Assembly (NCBI RefSeq): GCF_900111885.1
Contig: NZ_FOKG01000007.1
Coordinates: 271,186-335,185 of the forward strand
Source: Amycolatopsis marina
Lineage (GTDB): Bacteria > Actinomycetota > Actinomycetes > Mycobacteriales > Pseudonocardiaceae
Length of the DNA stretch: 64,000 bases
Direction of reading: 5' to 3'
Shown here: positions 1 to 7,114 of the stretch, in pieces
Layout: every line of letters begins with the position of its first letter
Numbering within the stretch: position 1 is the stretch's first letter
The notes under the pieces: generated by a model
Databases searched by the model: none
Told to the model about the DNA's origin: nothing
The model's input: the letters and a program-made list of their open reading frames with translations, nothing else
Position numbers and translations under genes: made by a program

Positions 1-935
1 AGGCAGGGCAGAAGGCCGCGCTGAAGGCGTTCGAGGGGGACCAGACGTTCGCCGGGCAGACCTACATCGCGGTGGCGCCCGAGGGGATGGACCCCTGTGA
101 CCTGCGGCTGGCCAAGGGCGATGCGGCGGTGCGGGACCTGGTGGCCCGGCGCACCCCGCTGTTCGAGTTCGTGATCCGGAGCATCCTGCGCAACTACGAC
201 CTCGACTCGGTCGACGGCCAGGTGGCGGCGTTGCAGCAGACCGTGCCGCTGGTGGCGCAGATCAAGGACAGAGCCAAGCGGGACGGGTACGCCGCGAAGC
301 TGTCCTGGTGGGTTGGCTGGCAGGACGAGGCCATGGTGGTGCGCCGGGTGCGGGAGTCCGCGGGTGGCGGCGTCAAAACCGCGCCGCGCCGCGCCCAGAC
401 GGCGCAGAGCGCGGCGACCGGGGACGCGAACGAGATCCCCCGCCCCCCGCCCGGTGACCCACGGCTGCGAGCGCAGCGGGAAGTGCTCAAGGCCGCGTTG
501 CAGGAGCCGGCGATCGCGGGTCCGGAGTACGACGCGTTGCCCGAGGAGGCGTTCACGCACCCGGCATACGTGGCGGTGCACCGGTCGGTGCTCGCGGCGG
601 GCGGGACGGCGTGCGGTCTGGCAGGGCCGGCGCTGATCGACGCGGCGTCGGCGCATGCTCCACAGGGGACGATCCGATCACTGCTCTCCGAGCTGGCGGT
701 GGAACCGTTGCAGGCCCAGGGGGAGGGCGAGGTCGACGTGCGCTACATCAGTGGTGTGCTTGCCGCGGTGCAGGAGAACCTGGTCGGCAGGCAGATCGGG
801 GAGATCAAGTCGAAGTTGCAGCGACTGTCCCCGATCGAGGCCGCCGAGGAGTACCGGGCTCTCTTCGGTGATCTGGTGGCGCTGGAGCAGTACCGCAAGG
901 CGTTGCGGGATCAGGCCATGGGCGGAATGGAATAG
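1..935 (+). CDS. dnaG: DNA primase DnaG, C-terminal part (5' end outside window)
   Basis: Open from the first bases (codons in phase with position 3) to the TAG at 933-935. The first residues (AGQKAALKAFEG, then FAGQTYIAVAPEGMDPCDL) match the end of the TOPRIM catalytic domain of bacterial DnaG, which makes RNA primers at the replication fork. The rest is the primase C-terminal region, including a helical part from about 470 onward that in the family binds DnaB helicase. A central acidic and Pro-rich linker lies around 400-470. The internal GTG at 72 is not a start, because coding continues upstream. The next gene begins 5 bases after the stop, so co-transcription is likely. The family assignment is firm; only the missing N-terminus limits it. 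Confidence 0.95.
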   Translation, partial: AGQKAALKAFEGDQTFAGQTYIAVAPEGMDPCDLRLAKGDAAVRDLVARRTPLFEFVIRSILRNYDLDSVDGQVAALQQTVPLVAQIKDRAKRDGYAAKLSWWVGWQDEAMVVRRVRESAGGGVKTAPRRAQTAQSAATGDANEIPRPPPGDPRLRAQREVLKAALQEPAIAGPEYDALPEEAFTHPAYVAVHRSVLAAGGTACGLAGPALIDAASAHAPQGTIRSLLSELAVEPLQAQGEGEVDVRYISGVLAAVQENLVGRQIGEIKSKLQRLSPIEAAEEYRALFGDLVALEQYRKALRDQAMGGME

Positions 936-940
936 ACGCG

Positions 941-1462
941 ATGGAGTGGATTCGACGGCTGCTCGGCGGCGGTGTGCCCGAGGTGCTGACGGAGGCGATG
1001 GACCGGGAGGAGCACGTCGTCGGTCACGCCGCGACGGCCGACGGTGGCTACGTGGCCGTCACGCACCTCGGTCTCTGGGTGCCCGACGGTGGGGGAGTGC
1101 GCCGGATCGGCTGGCACCTGATCAGCAAGGCCGCTTGGGCGGCGGGCACACTGACGGTCACCGAGGCCGAGGAATCGGGCCGAGCCGGTGCGGCCGTCCT
1201 GCTGACCGACCGGTCACCGGTCCGGTTCGAGCTGGAGCGTCCTGGGACACTGCCGAAGCTGATCCGACAGCGGGTGGACGGTTCGATCCGCTCCCGATAC
1301 CACAAGGAGCTGGCTGGTGGCGGCGCGTGGTTCGTGGTGCGCAAGGTGCCGGGCCGCGACGGTGTGGTGTTGCAGGTGCGGGCCGACCCGGGAACGGATC
1401 CGGAGGTGGTGACCGCGATCGCCAGGGAGGCGGCGGCCGGCATGAGCGATCCACGGACGTAG
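941..1462 (+). CDS. Conserved hypothetical protein linked to dnaG
   Basis: A 173-residue protein starting with ATG 5 bases after dnaG. I see no signal peptide, transmembrane segment or catalytic motif. The sequence has alternating hydrophobic strands (GYVAVTHLGLWVP, GAAVLLTDRSPVRFEL, GAWFVVRKV) that suggest a compact beta-rich fold, and a C-terminal helix. A gene of this size directly after dnaG is common in actinobacteria, but I do not know a function. The tight spacing suggests translation from the dnaG transcript. The ORF has normal high-GC3 codon use, so it is a real gene. Confidence 0.75.
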   Translation: MEWIRRLLGGGVPEVLTEAMDREEHVVGHAATADGGYVAVTHLGLWVPDGGGVRRIGWHLISKAAWAAGTLTVTEAEESGRAGAAVLLTDRSPVRFELERPGTLPKLIRQRVDGSIRSRYHKELAGGGAWFVVRKVPGRDGVVLQVRADPGTDPEVVTAIAREAAAGMSDPRT

Positions 1463-1494
1463 TGCAGGCACTCGCCGCGCGGCACGCCGGTTTG

Positions 1495-1510
1495 CAGTAC
1501 GCTCGTACTG
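1495..1510. promoter_or_regulatory. Palindrome upstream of tam (probable repressor operator)
   Basis: CAGTACG-CT-CGTACTG is a perfect inverted repeat with 7-base arms, ending 17 bases before the tam start codon. This size and form resemble TetR-family operators. No TetR gene is adjacent, so the regulator would be encoded elsewhere. The role is inferred from position and symmetry only. Confidence 0.5.
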
Positions 1511-1527
1511 TATGACGGGAGGCGATC

Positions 1528-2361
1528 ATGTGGGACCCGGGGAAGTATCTGGACTACGACGACCTGCGTGCCCGGCCGTTTCATGACCTGATCGGGCGAA
1601 TTGGCGCGAGGGCGCCCAGGCGGGTGGTCGACCTCGGCTGCGGGCCGGGGCATCTCACCGGGGTGCTGCGTGAGCGTTGGCCTGGTGCCGAGGTCGAGGC
1701 CCTGGACAGTTCGCCGGAGATGGTGGCGGCCGCCCGTGCGGCCGGTGTGGCTGCCGAGGTGGCCGACGTCCGGACCTGGAAGCCGCGCGCGGATACCGAC
1801 GTGGTGGTGAGCAACGCCGTGCTGCAGTGGGTGCCGGAGCACAGGGAGCTGCTCCGGCGCTGGGTCGGGGAGTTGCCGGAGGGTGCGTGGCTGGCGGTAC
1901 AAATGCCGGGCAACTTCCGGGCACCGTCGCACGAGCTGGTGCGGTCGCTGGCCGAGCAGCCGGAGTGGGCGGACGCGCTGGCCGGGGCGGGGTTGCGCGC
2001 GGAGGACACCGTCGATGACCCGATCGGGTATGCCGAACTGCTCGCCGAGGCGGGGTGCGCGGTGGACGCCTGGGAGACGACGTACGTGCAGCGGCTGACC
2101 GGCCGCGACGCGGTGCTGGAGTGGATCAGTGGAACCGCGTTGCGCCCGGTCAGAGCCGCGCTGGACGATGAGGGGTGGTCGCGGTTTCGCGAGCGCCTTG
2201 CCCCGCTGCTCGACGAGGCCTATCCGCCGAGAGCGGACGGCACCACGTGGTTCTCGTTCCGCCGGGTGTTCGTCGTGGCTCAGTGCCTTTCTGAGAACTC
2301 GGGTCCGCTATCGAGTCGCCAGGGCTCTGGCTTCCAGTCACTGTCCAGTCCTGCTGCATGA
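1528..2361 (+). CDS. tam: Trans-aconitate 2-methyltransferase-like SAM methyltransferase
   Basis: A class I SAM-dependent methyltransferase of 277 residues. SAM-binding motif I is [13 protein letters not shown] near residues 33-45 and the acidic post-I site is ALDSSPEMV. The N-terminus ([25 protein letters not shown]) and the segment [13 protein letters not shown] are typical of Tam. Tam methylates trans-aconitate, an inhibitor of aconitase, to its monomethyl ester in the cytoplasm. GGGAGG lies 6 bases before the ATG. The family normally ends soon after the FRRVFVVA segment. Here about 25 extra residues ([11 protein letters not shown]...) run into a long inverted repeat, so the native C-terminus has probably been replaced. 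Other small-molecule methyltransferase activities cannot be excluded. Confidence 0.85.
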   Translation: MWDPGKYLDYDDLRARPFHDLIGRIGARAPRRVVDLGCGPGHLTGVLRERWPGAEVEALDSSPEMVAAARAAGVAAEVADVRTWKPRADTDVVVSNAVLQWVPEHRELLRRWVGELPEGAWLAVQMPGNFRAPSHELVRSLAEQPEWADALAGAGLRAEDTVDDPIGYAELLAEAGCAVDAWETTYVQRLTGRDAVLEWISGTALRPVRAALDDEGWSRFRERLAPLLDEAYPPRADGTTWFSFRRVFVVAQCLSENSGPLSSRQGSGFQSLSSPAA

Positions 2362-2383
2362 CGCCCTGTCGCCTCGATAGCGG
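2305..2383. repeat. 79-bp structure with 21-bp inverted repeats across the tam stop codon
   Basis: The arm at 2305-2325 is the reverse complement of 2363-2383 at 19 of 21 positions, with a 37-base spacer. It overlaps the last 19 codons of tam and its stop. It has no U-tract. It could be a bidirectional terminator between the convergent tam and YtxH-like genes, or a MITE-like insertion that replaced the end of tam. Confidence 0.7.
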
Positions 2384-2447
2384 GACTGCGTCGGCCGAGT
2401 TCCACAGATCACCTCGATCACGCATTCCACCGTTCCCAGACGCCCTC

Positions 2448-2699
2448 TCAGGCCTGAGTGGTCTGGGCTTCACCCCGTCCACCTGAGCCGTTGCCGCTGT
2501 GCACCGGCCTGCGCCGGGAGAAGGGGGCCTTCTCGCCGAGCTTCTCGCCGACCTTCGCCCTGGCCACCCCGGCCGCGCCCTGCACGGCGGGGTGGTCGGT
2601 GATCCGGCGGTAGTTGCGCACGATCTGCTCGTATCGCCCTCGGCCGGCTCGGGCACCCAGCACGTAACCCACGGCCGCGCCAAGTAGGAACTTCTTCAT
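2448..2699 (-). CDS. Small YtxH-like protein
   Basis: An 83-residue basic protein beginning MKKFLLGAAVGYVLGARAG. The glycine-rich hydrophobic N-terminus followed by RGRYEQIVRNYRRI resembles the YtxH domain of small actinobacterial membrane-associated proteins of unknown role. GAGGAGG on the minus strand ends about 11 bases before the ATG at 2699. I prefer that start to the in-frame GTG at 2708, which lies against the Shine-Dalgarno sequence. The C-terminal half is polar and looks disordered. It is monocistronic and convergent with tam. Confidence 0.7.
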   Translation of the reverse strand: MKKFLLGAAVGYVLGARAGRGRYEQIVRNYRRITDHPAVQGAAGVARAKVGEKLGEKAPFSRRRPVHSGNGSGGRGEAQTTQA

Positions 2700-2864
2700 G
2701 CTCCGCACCCCTCCTCGTCCTCGTGTGCTCGACTACTCATTGTCCCTCACATGGCGGTGGCGTGCGCGTGAGCGGACAGCCGGGGGTGCCTGACAGGAGC
2801 CGATAGGTGATGCGTTAGAGTATTTCTCGTTGGGACGGAGCGATCCAGGCCAGCACAACAGCGT

Positions 2865-2937
2865 TCCCCTGTAGCTCAACTGGCAGAGCATTCGGCTGTT
2901 AACCGGAGGGTTGTTGGTTCGAGTCCAACCGGGGGAG
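2865..2937 (+). tRNA. tRNA-Asn (GTT)
   Basis: The 73-nt cloverleaf can be drawn in full. The acceptor TCCCCTG pairs with CGGGGGA. The anticodon stem TTCGG/CCGGA holds the loop CTGTTAA with anticodon GTT. The T arm is GTTGG-TTCGAGT-CCAAC. The discriminator is G at 2937 and CCA is not encoded. A strong terminator follows 6 bases downstream. Confidence 0.97.
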
Positions 2938-2942
2938 CACTC

Positions 2943-2971
2943 GCCCCAGGCCACAGGCCTGGGGCTTTTTT
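2943..2971 (+). terminator. Rho-independent terminator of tRNA-Asn
   Basis: A perfect 10-bp stem GCCCCAGGCC/GGCCTGGGGC with an ACA loop is followed by six T. This is an unusually clean intrinsic terminator for a high-GC genome. Confidence 0.95.
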
Positions 2972-3014
2972 CTGTCCGGGGGACGGGTGGCGGATCGCAC
3001 GAAAACTACAGGTG

Positions 3015-3034
3015 GCACTTTCCCGCAAAAGTGC
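3015..3034. repeat. Palindromic element, copy 1 upstream of HNH gene
   Basis: GCACTTT-CCCGCA-AAAGTGC has 7-bp arms. It is a near copy of the perfect palindrome at 3077-3098, 43 bases downstream. Confidence 0.8.
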
Positions 3035-3076
3035 ACGGCTTGAGACTCTCCGCCCCTGGTCATGGGGTTGACCTCT

Positions 3077-3098
3077 CGCACTTTCCCGGGAAAGTGCG
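3077..3098. repeat. Palindromic element, copy 2 (perfect 22-bp palindrome)
   Basis: The core GCACTTTCCCGGGAAAGTGC at 3078-3097 is a perfect palindrome and extends by one C/G pair on each side. With copy 1 it lies in the 246-base gap between the tRNA-Asn terminator and the DUF222-HNH gene. It could be a dispersed intergenic repeat or a regulator site. Confidence 0.85.
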
Positions 3099-3217
3099 AT
3101 GGGCGGCGGGTGCGGGCGCGCTGTCGGGGTGATCGGCCGGTGCCGCTTGTCGAGCGGGAATGACCGCTTGTCGACATTGCCCGTCGGTAGAACGGGTGTT
3201 CGAGTAGCGTCGGTGGT

Positions 3218-4474
3218 GTGGACGTTGACGAGCAGGTGATTCCGGCGTGGCAGCTCTCTGAGGGGGAGCTGCTCGGTGGGCTGCTCGAGTCCGAAAAGGT
3301 TTTGCGCCAGCAGTACGGGCGGATGCTGGAACTTGTTGCAGAGACGGAGAAGCGGGGTGCCGCTGTCGCGCAGGGGTATGCGGGGACGGTGTCGTTGTTG
3401 ATGGTGGCGTTGCATCTGACTCGAGGTGAGGCGAAGGCCCGGGTGGCGCAGGCGACGACTCCGATGCCGGTGGTGGAGGAGGCTTTGCGGGCGGGGGAGA
3501 TCGGTGCCGCGCAGGTGCGGGAGATTCAGAAGGTCCTTGCCCAGGCGCCGGATGCTCTTCCCGAGGTTGAGCGGCTCGCGACAGAGGACACCTTGGTGGA
3601 GCTGGGTCGGCAGGCCAGCGCGACCGAGGTTGCCAAGGTGGGGCAGCGGATCTTGGGCCACTGGGATGTGGAGAACGCCCCGCCGAAGGATCGGGAACGG
3701 TCTGCGGGGCCGTATCGGGAGTTTTACGGCCGGTATCGCCGGGATGGGCAGTATGTGTTCTCCGGCCAGCTGGATCCGGAGTCCGCCGGGGAGCTGGAAG
3801 GCGTCTTGCATCCGCTGGCCAAGCCAGACCCGGCGGATGCCGACGGCACCCCGGATCGGCGCAGTATCGCGCAGCGGCAGGGCGACGCGCTGGCGGAGAT
3901 CATCGATCGCACCGCCCGCGCCGACGATCTGCCCACCGCCGGCGGCGAACGCGCCGTGGTGACGGTGACCGTGTCGCTCGCGGAGTTGGAGCAGCGCGCC
4001 GAGACCGCGATGCTGAATGCGAGCGGCTACACCTCGATCAGTCAGCTCCGGCGCTGGTGCTGTGAAGCGAAGGTGCTGCCCGCCGTGCTCGGCAGGCAGG
4101 GCGAGGTCCTCGACCTCGGCCGTGCCCAGCGCCTCGCCACCCCGGCCCAGAGACGGGCCCTCGCCATCCGGGACCGGGGATGCGTCCGGCCGGGCTGCAC
4201 ACGCGGCCCGAAGTGGTGTCAGGTTCACCACGTGATCTCGTGGATCGACAACGGACTGTCCGATCTGGACAACATGATCCTCGTCTGCGCTCGCCACCAT
4301 CGGGAGTTGCATCACACCGGCTGGACCGTCCGCATCCGCCACGGCACCCCCGAATTCATCCCACCCGAATGGCTGGATCCCGAGCAACAGCCACTCCGCA
4401 ACACCGCCCATGATCTGCCCAGCCGACGCGTGCCACGCATACCGCGCCAGCGCCACGCGAGCCCAATTCCCTAG
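3218..4474 (+). CDS. DUF222 / HNH endonuclease (13E12-type) protein
   Basis: A 418-residue protein starting at GTG. Residues about 30-290 form the helical DUF222 region (for example MLELVAETEKRGAAVAQGYAG). The C-terminus is an HNH nuclease domain with CVRPGCTRGPKWCQVHHVISW followed by LDNMILVCARHHRELHH. This supplies the expected Cys pairs and catalytic His residues. Members of this family are multicopy in mycobacteria and related actinomycetes (the 13E12 repeat family), and their biological role is unsettled. The gene stands alone, preceded by two palindromic repeats, and runs towards a degraded epoxide-hydrolase gene. All nuclease motifs appear intact. Confidence 0.9.
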   Translation: MDVDEQVIPAWQLSEGELLGGLLESEKVLRQQYGRMLELVAETEKRGAAVAQGYAGTVSLLMVALHLTRGEAKARVAQATTPMPVVEEALRAGEIGAAQVREIQKVLAQAPDALPEVERLATEDTLVELGRQASATEVAKVGQRILGHWDVENAPPKDRERSAGPYREFYGRYRRDGQYVFSGQLDPESAGELEGVLHPLAKPDPADADGTPDRRSIAQRQGDALAEIIDRTARADDLPTAGGERAVVTVTVSLAELEQRAETAMLNASGYTSISQLRRWCCEAKVLPAVLGRQGEVLDLGRAQRLATPAQRRALAIRDRGCVRPGCTRGPKWCQVHHVISWIDNGLSDLDNMILVCARHHRELHHTGWTVRIRHGTPEFIPPEWLDPEQQPLRNTAHDLPSRRVPRIPRQRHASPIP

Positions 4475-4545
4475 TGGCGTGCTCTCGCGAGAACATCATG
4501 AACCCGGCTCTCCGTCGCGCCTTGAGTGCCGGAACCCGGCCGCGT

Positions 4546-5478
4546 TCACCGATTAGCGGCCAGCACTGCCGCGAGGCCCTCTTGTAGATCTTTGACGAAT
4601 ACTCGGGAACCTCCAGGGACGGGAAATGCCCCCCGCTTTCGGGCGACCTCCATCGGACGATCTGTCGGTACCGCTCCTGTGCCCAGGGGCGCGGAGACTT
4701 CTCGATGTCACGGGGATACATACTGATTGCTGACGGGACGTCGACCCGAAGTTCGGGATTGACCGAGTTGTGGCTTTCATAGTAAATGCGGGCCGCCGAT
4801 GCGCCGGTCCGCGTCAGCCAGTACAGGGTGATGTCGTCAAGAACTCTGTCTCTGGAAATCGTCTCGAACGGGCTGTCTTCGGTGTCTGACCACTCGGCGA
4901 ACTTGTCGAGGATCCAGGCAAGAAGCCCGACCGGTGAGTCGACGAGCGAGTAGCCGATGGTCTGCGGCCGAATCGCCTGCTGCTTTGCGTACGCTGCGTG
5001 GTGGCGCCAGAGATAGCGGGTTTCCTCGGTCCACTTGCGCTCGACCGCTGTCAGCCCGCCCGTGGTCAATCCGGGCGGTGCCTCCGCGAACGTGGTGTGG
5101 ATGCCGAGAACGTGTGCCGGGAACCTGCCGCCGAGAACCGTGGTGATGTTTCCGCCCCAGTCGCCGCCGTGGGCTACGAACTTGCTGTAGCCGAGCCTGC
5201 CCATCAGTTCCACCCATGTGGCCGCGATCTTTTCGGTTCCCCACCCGGTGGTGGCTGGCTTGTCGCTGTAACCGAAGCCTGGTAGCGATGGAACCACGAC
5301 GTGGAACGCTGGCGCGTTTGCATCTTTCGGATCTGCCAGCTCGTCTACCACATCAATGAACTCGGCAATGCTGCCCGGCCAGCCGTGGGTCAGGAGCAGA
5401 GGAGTGGCATCTGCGCGCGTGGACCGGCGGTGCAGAAAGTGGATTCCCAGTCCGTCAATGGTTCAGCTCGGCTTCCTG
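4546..5478 (-). pseudogene. Epoxide hydrolase (alpha/beta hydrolase), degraded
   Basis: Most of the catalytic domain reads well: LLLTHGWPGSIAEF (oxyanion region), LPGFGYSDKP, HGGDWGGNI (nucleophile Asp) and GGHFPSLE near the catalytic His. This is the EphA/JHEH-like family, which converts epoxides to diols and is normally about 380-400 residues. Three lesions are visible. The N-terminal EHN domain is missing except for QEAELNH at 5458-5478. The junction from there to TIDGLGIHFLH at 5462 changes frame at a TGA, so about seven residues are lost. Near 4600 a one-base deletion shifts the frame. After PE at that point, the other frame gives FVKDLQEGLAAVLAANR and stops at 4546. The long ORF that reads on to 4356 antisense to HNH is therefore an artefact. 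Confidence 0.85.
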
Positions 5479-5722
5479 CGTGGAAGATGCCCTCAGCGTG
5501 ATCGCCGCGGACGCGATCAGCATCATCACAGGCGAACGAGATGGAAAATTGGCCTTGTGTGCGTCGCCAACCTGCCTTCTTCGACACCAGTCAGAGTCGC
5601 ACCCGCAAACGGTGTGACAAAAACGCCAGATCAGCGGAGTGATCGTTACCTCGGTACATCCAAGTGGAATCCCCACGAGTAGCGGCATCGCGACAGGCAG
5701 CGTACTTGTTGCCATTTCCCAC

Positions 5723-6562
5723 CTAGGGCAGACCCAGCCCCCGTGCCCATATGGCATCGAGCGTGCGGGTCGGTAGTGCGGCTCGCATTGCTGCCAGGGC
5801 GCGGGCGTCGCGCCCGACCAGGTGGCGGGCGTGCGGGCGTCGGTCGGTGAGTGCGCGCTCGATGGCGGTGGCGACCGTCGCGGCTGGTTTCGTCTGCCGC
5901 TGAAGTTTTTCGCACAGCTTCCGTTGCCCGGCGTTGTGGATGGCATAGAGCTCGCGGTGCTCGGGGCTCATGTCCTCGACGACCCCGTCGAGCAGATCCA
6001 GCATGCCGCGCCACGGATCGGTGTCGATGCATCCCGGCTCGACGAGGACCACACGGATGTCCCACGGGCGCAGCTCGACCCGGAGGTTGTCGGCCAGCGC
6101 CTCGAGTGCGAACTTCGATGCGTTGTAGATGCCGGACATCGGGATCGCCACCCGCCCGTTGACCGAGGAGACGAACACGATTCGCCCTCGGCTCTTCCGC
6201 AGCCGTGGCAGCACTGCCTGCACGACCGCGACCTGGCCGATGACGTTGACCTCCAGTTGGTGACGCAGATCCGCGAGCGCGACTGTCTCGACCGGGCCGC
6301 CGACCGCGATCCCGGCATTGTTGACCACCGCGTCGAGTCGCCCCGGTAACACGTCCGAGAGCCGGGACAGGTGCTCCGCGACGGTGATGTCCAGCTCGAT
6401 CGGGCGGATCCGTGGCGACTCGGCTGCGAGCGTCTTGCCCGCCACCTCGTCGCGGACACCGGCGATGACGTCCCACCCCGAGGCGGCCAGCTGCTGCGCT
6501 GTGGCACGCCCGATGCCACGGCCCGCCCCGGTGATCAACACCGTTCCCGGTTGGCCGTTCAT
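5723..6562 (-). CDS. Short-chain dehydrogenase/reductase (classical SDR)
   Basis: A 279-residue NAD(P)-dependent oxidoreductase of the classical SDR type. The Rossmann motif TGAGRGIG is at residues 11-18, NNAG at 81-84, the catalytic Ser at 133 (VSSVNG), and Tyr146/Lys150 in GIYNASK. The substrate is unknown. The ATG overlaps the stop of the upstream cupin gene by 4 bases (ATGA), so the two are translationally coupled. Both are probably driven from the promoter region at 7021-7114, which contains an operator shared with the amidohydrolase gene. The N-terminal motif VLITGAGRGIGRATAQQL fits the coenzyme site of the family. All catalytic residues are intact. Confidence 0.92.
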   Translation of the reverse strand: MNGQPGTVLITGAGRGIGRATAQQLAASGWDVIAGVRDEVAGKTLAAESPRIRPIELDITVAEHLSRLSDVLPGRLDAVVNNAGIAVGGPVETVALADLRHQLEVNVIGQVAVVQAVLPRLRKSRGRIVFVSSVNGRVAIPMSGIYNASKFALEALADNLRVELRPWDIRVVLVEPGCIDTDPWRGMLDLLDGVVEDMSPEHRELYAIHNAGQRKLCEKLQRQTKPAATVATAIERALTDRRPHARHLVGRDARALAAMRAALPTRTLDAIWARGLGLP

Positions 6563-7020
6563 CGGCCTGCCGGTTCGGCGAAGGTCACCGCATTGCGTTC
6601 GGTGACGGCGAGTACCAGCGGCATGATCTCCTCGAAGGGCCTGTCGATCGGCACTGTGCGGGCGAAGTCGGCGAAGAACGCACCCGCGCCGTCCCCGGTG
6701 GTGAACGCAAGGAACCTGGCGCTTTCACTGGTGACCTCGAACGTGTTCGCGGTGCCAGCCGGAATGCTGATCGTGGCACCCGCGGCGAGTTCGAAAGCCC
6801 GGCCCTCCACTTGCACCGTGACAGCGCCTTCGAGCAGATACAGGGTCGCGGCCCACGGAGAGCGGTGTGGCGGCGCGGCCGGGCCGCGCAGCGCCTGTAC
6901 CTCGAACACCTCGTAGACGCCGCCGGTGTCCTCGGCGCTCACCTTGACGATGTGAACGCCGTCGATCATGGGCAGCCGGGCTCCCTCGCCCGGTCCGCTG
7001 TAGTGCGCTGTCGTGGTCAT
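6559..7020 (-). CDS. Cupin-domain protein
   Basis: A 153-residue single-domain cupin. The fold is shown by the strand pattern APPHRSPWAATLYLLEGAVTVQVEGRAFELAAGATISIPAGTANTF, with the G-x5-H-like and PAG-xx-N/H motifs. Only one clear metal-ligand His (PPHRSPW) is seen and the usual second-motif His is Asn (GTANTF), so it may bind a ligand rather than catalyse. It is the first gene of a two-gene operon with the SDR. The operator palindrome at 7078-7103 lies 58 bases upstream of its ATG, which suggests control by the neighbouring LAL regulator. A role with the SDR in modifying or sensing a small organic substrate is inference. Confidence 0.85.
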   Translation of the reverse strand: MTTTAHYSGPGEGARLPMIDGVHIVKVSAEDTGGVYEVFEVQALRGPAAPPHRSPWAATLYLLEGAVTVQVEGRAFELAAGATISIPAGTANTFEVTSESARFLAFTTGDGAGAFFADFARTVPIDRPFEEIMPLVLAVTERNAVTFAEPAGR

Positions 7021-7077
7021 GCTGACTCCTGCACAGATCGGTCGGTTCCGTCGAGTGTGTGGCGCTCGGCAGCTTTC

Positions 7078-7103
7078 GGTTCGAGTAACCGGCTACTCGA
7101 ACC
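7078..7103. promoter_or_regulatory. Operator palindrome A upstream of the cupin-SDR operon
   Basis: Arms GGTTCGAGTA and TACTCGAACC are perfect inverted repeats around ACCGGC. The 18-base core CGAGTAACCGGCTACTCG matches the core at 11116-11133 at 15 of 18 positions. The two sites flank the LAL regulator gene and precede its two neighbouring enzyme units, so this is probably the LAL binding site. Confidence 0.75.
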
Positions 7104-7114
7104 GGCTTCTCAAC

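Noticed and set aside
5455..5715. Minus-strand ORF beginning MATSTLPVAMPLLVGIPLG after the SDR gene
   Set aside because: Its start is hydrophobic, but the rest is unlike any protein I know and its end is the leftover EHN piece of the epoxide hydrolase pseudogene; it is probably degraded DNA.
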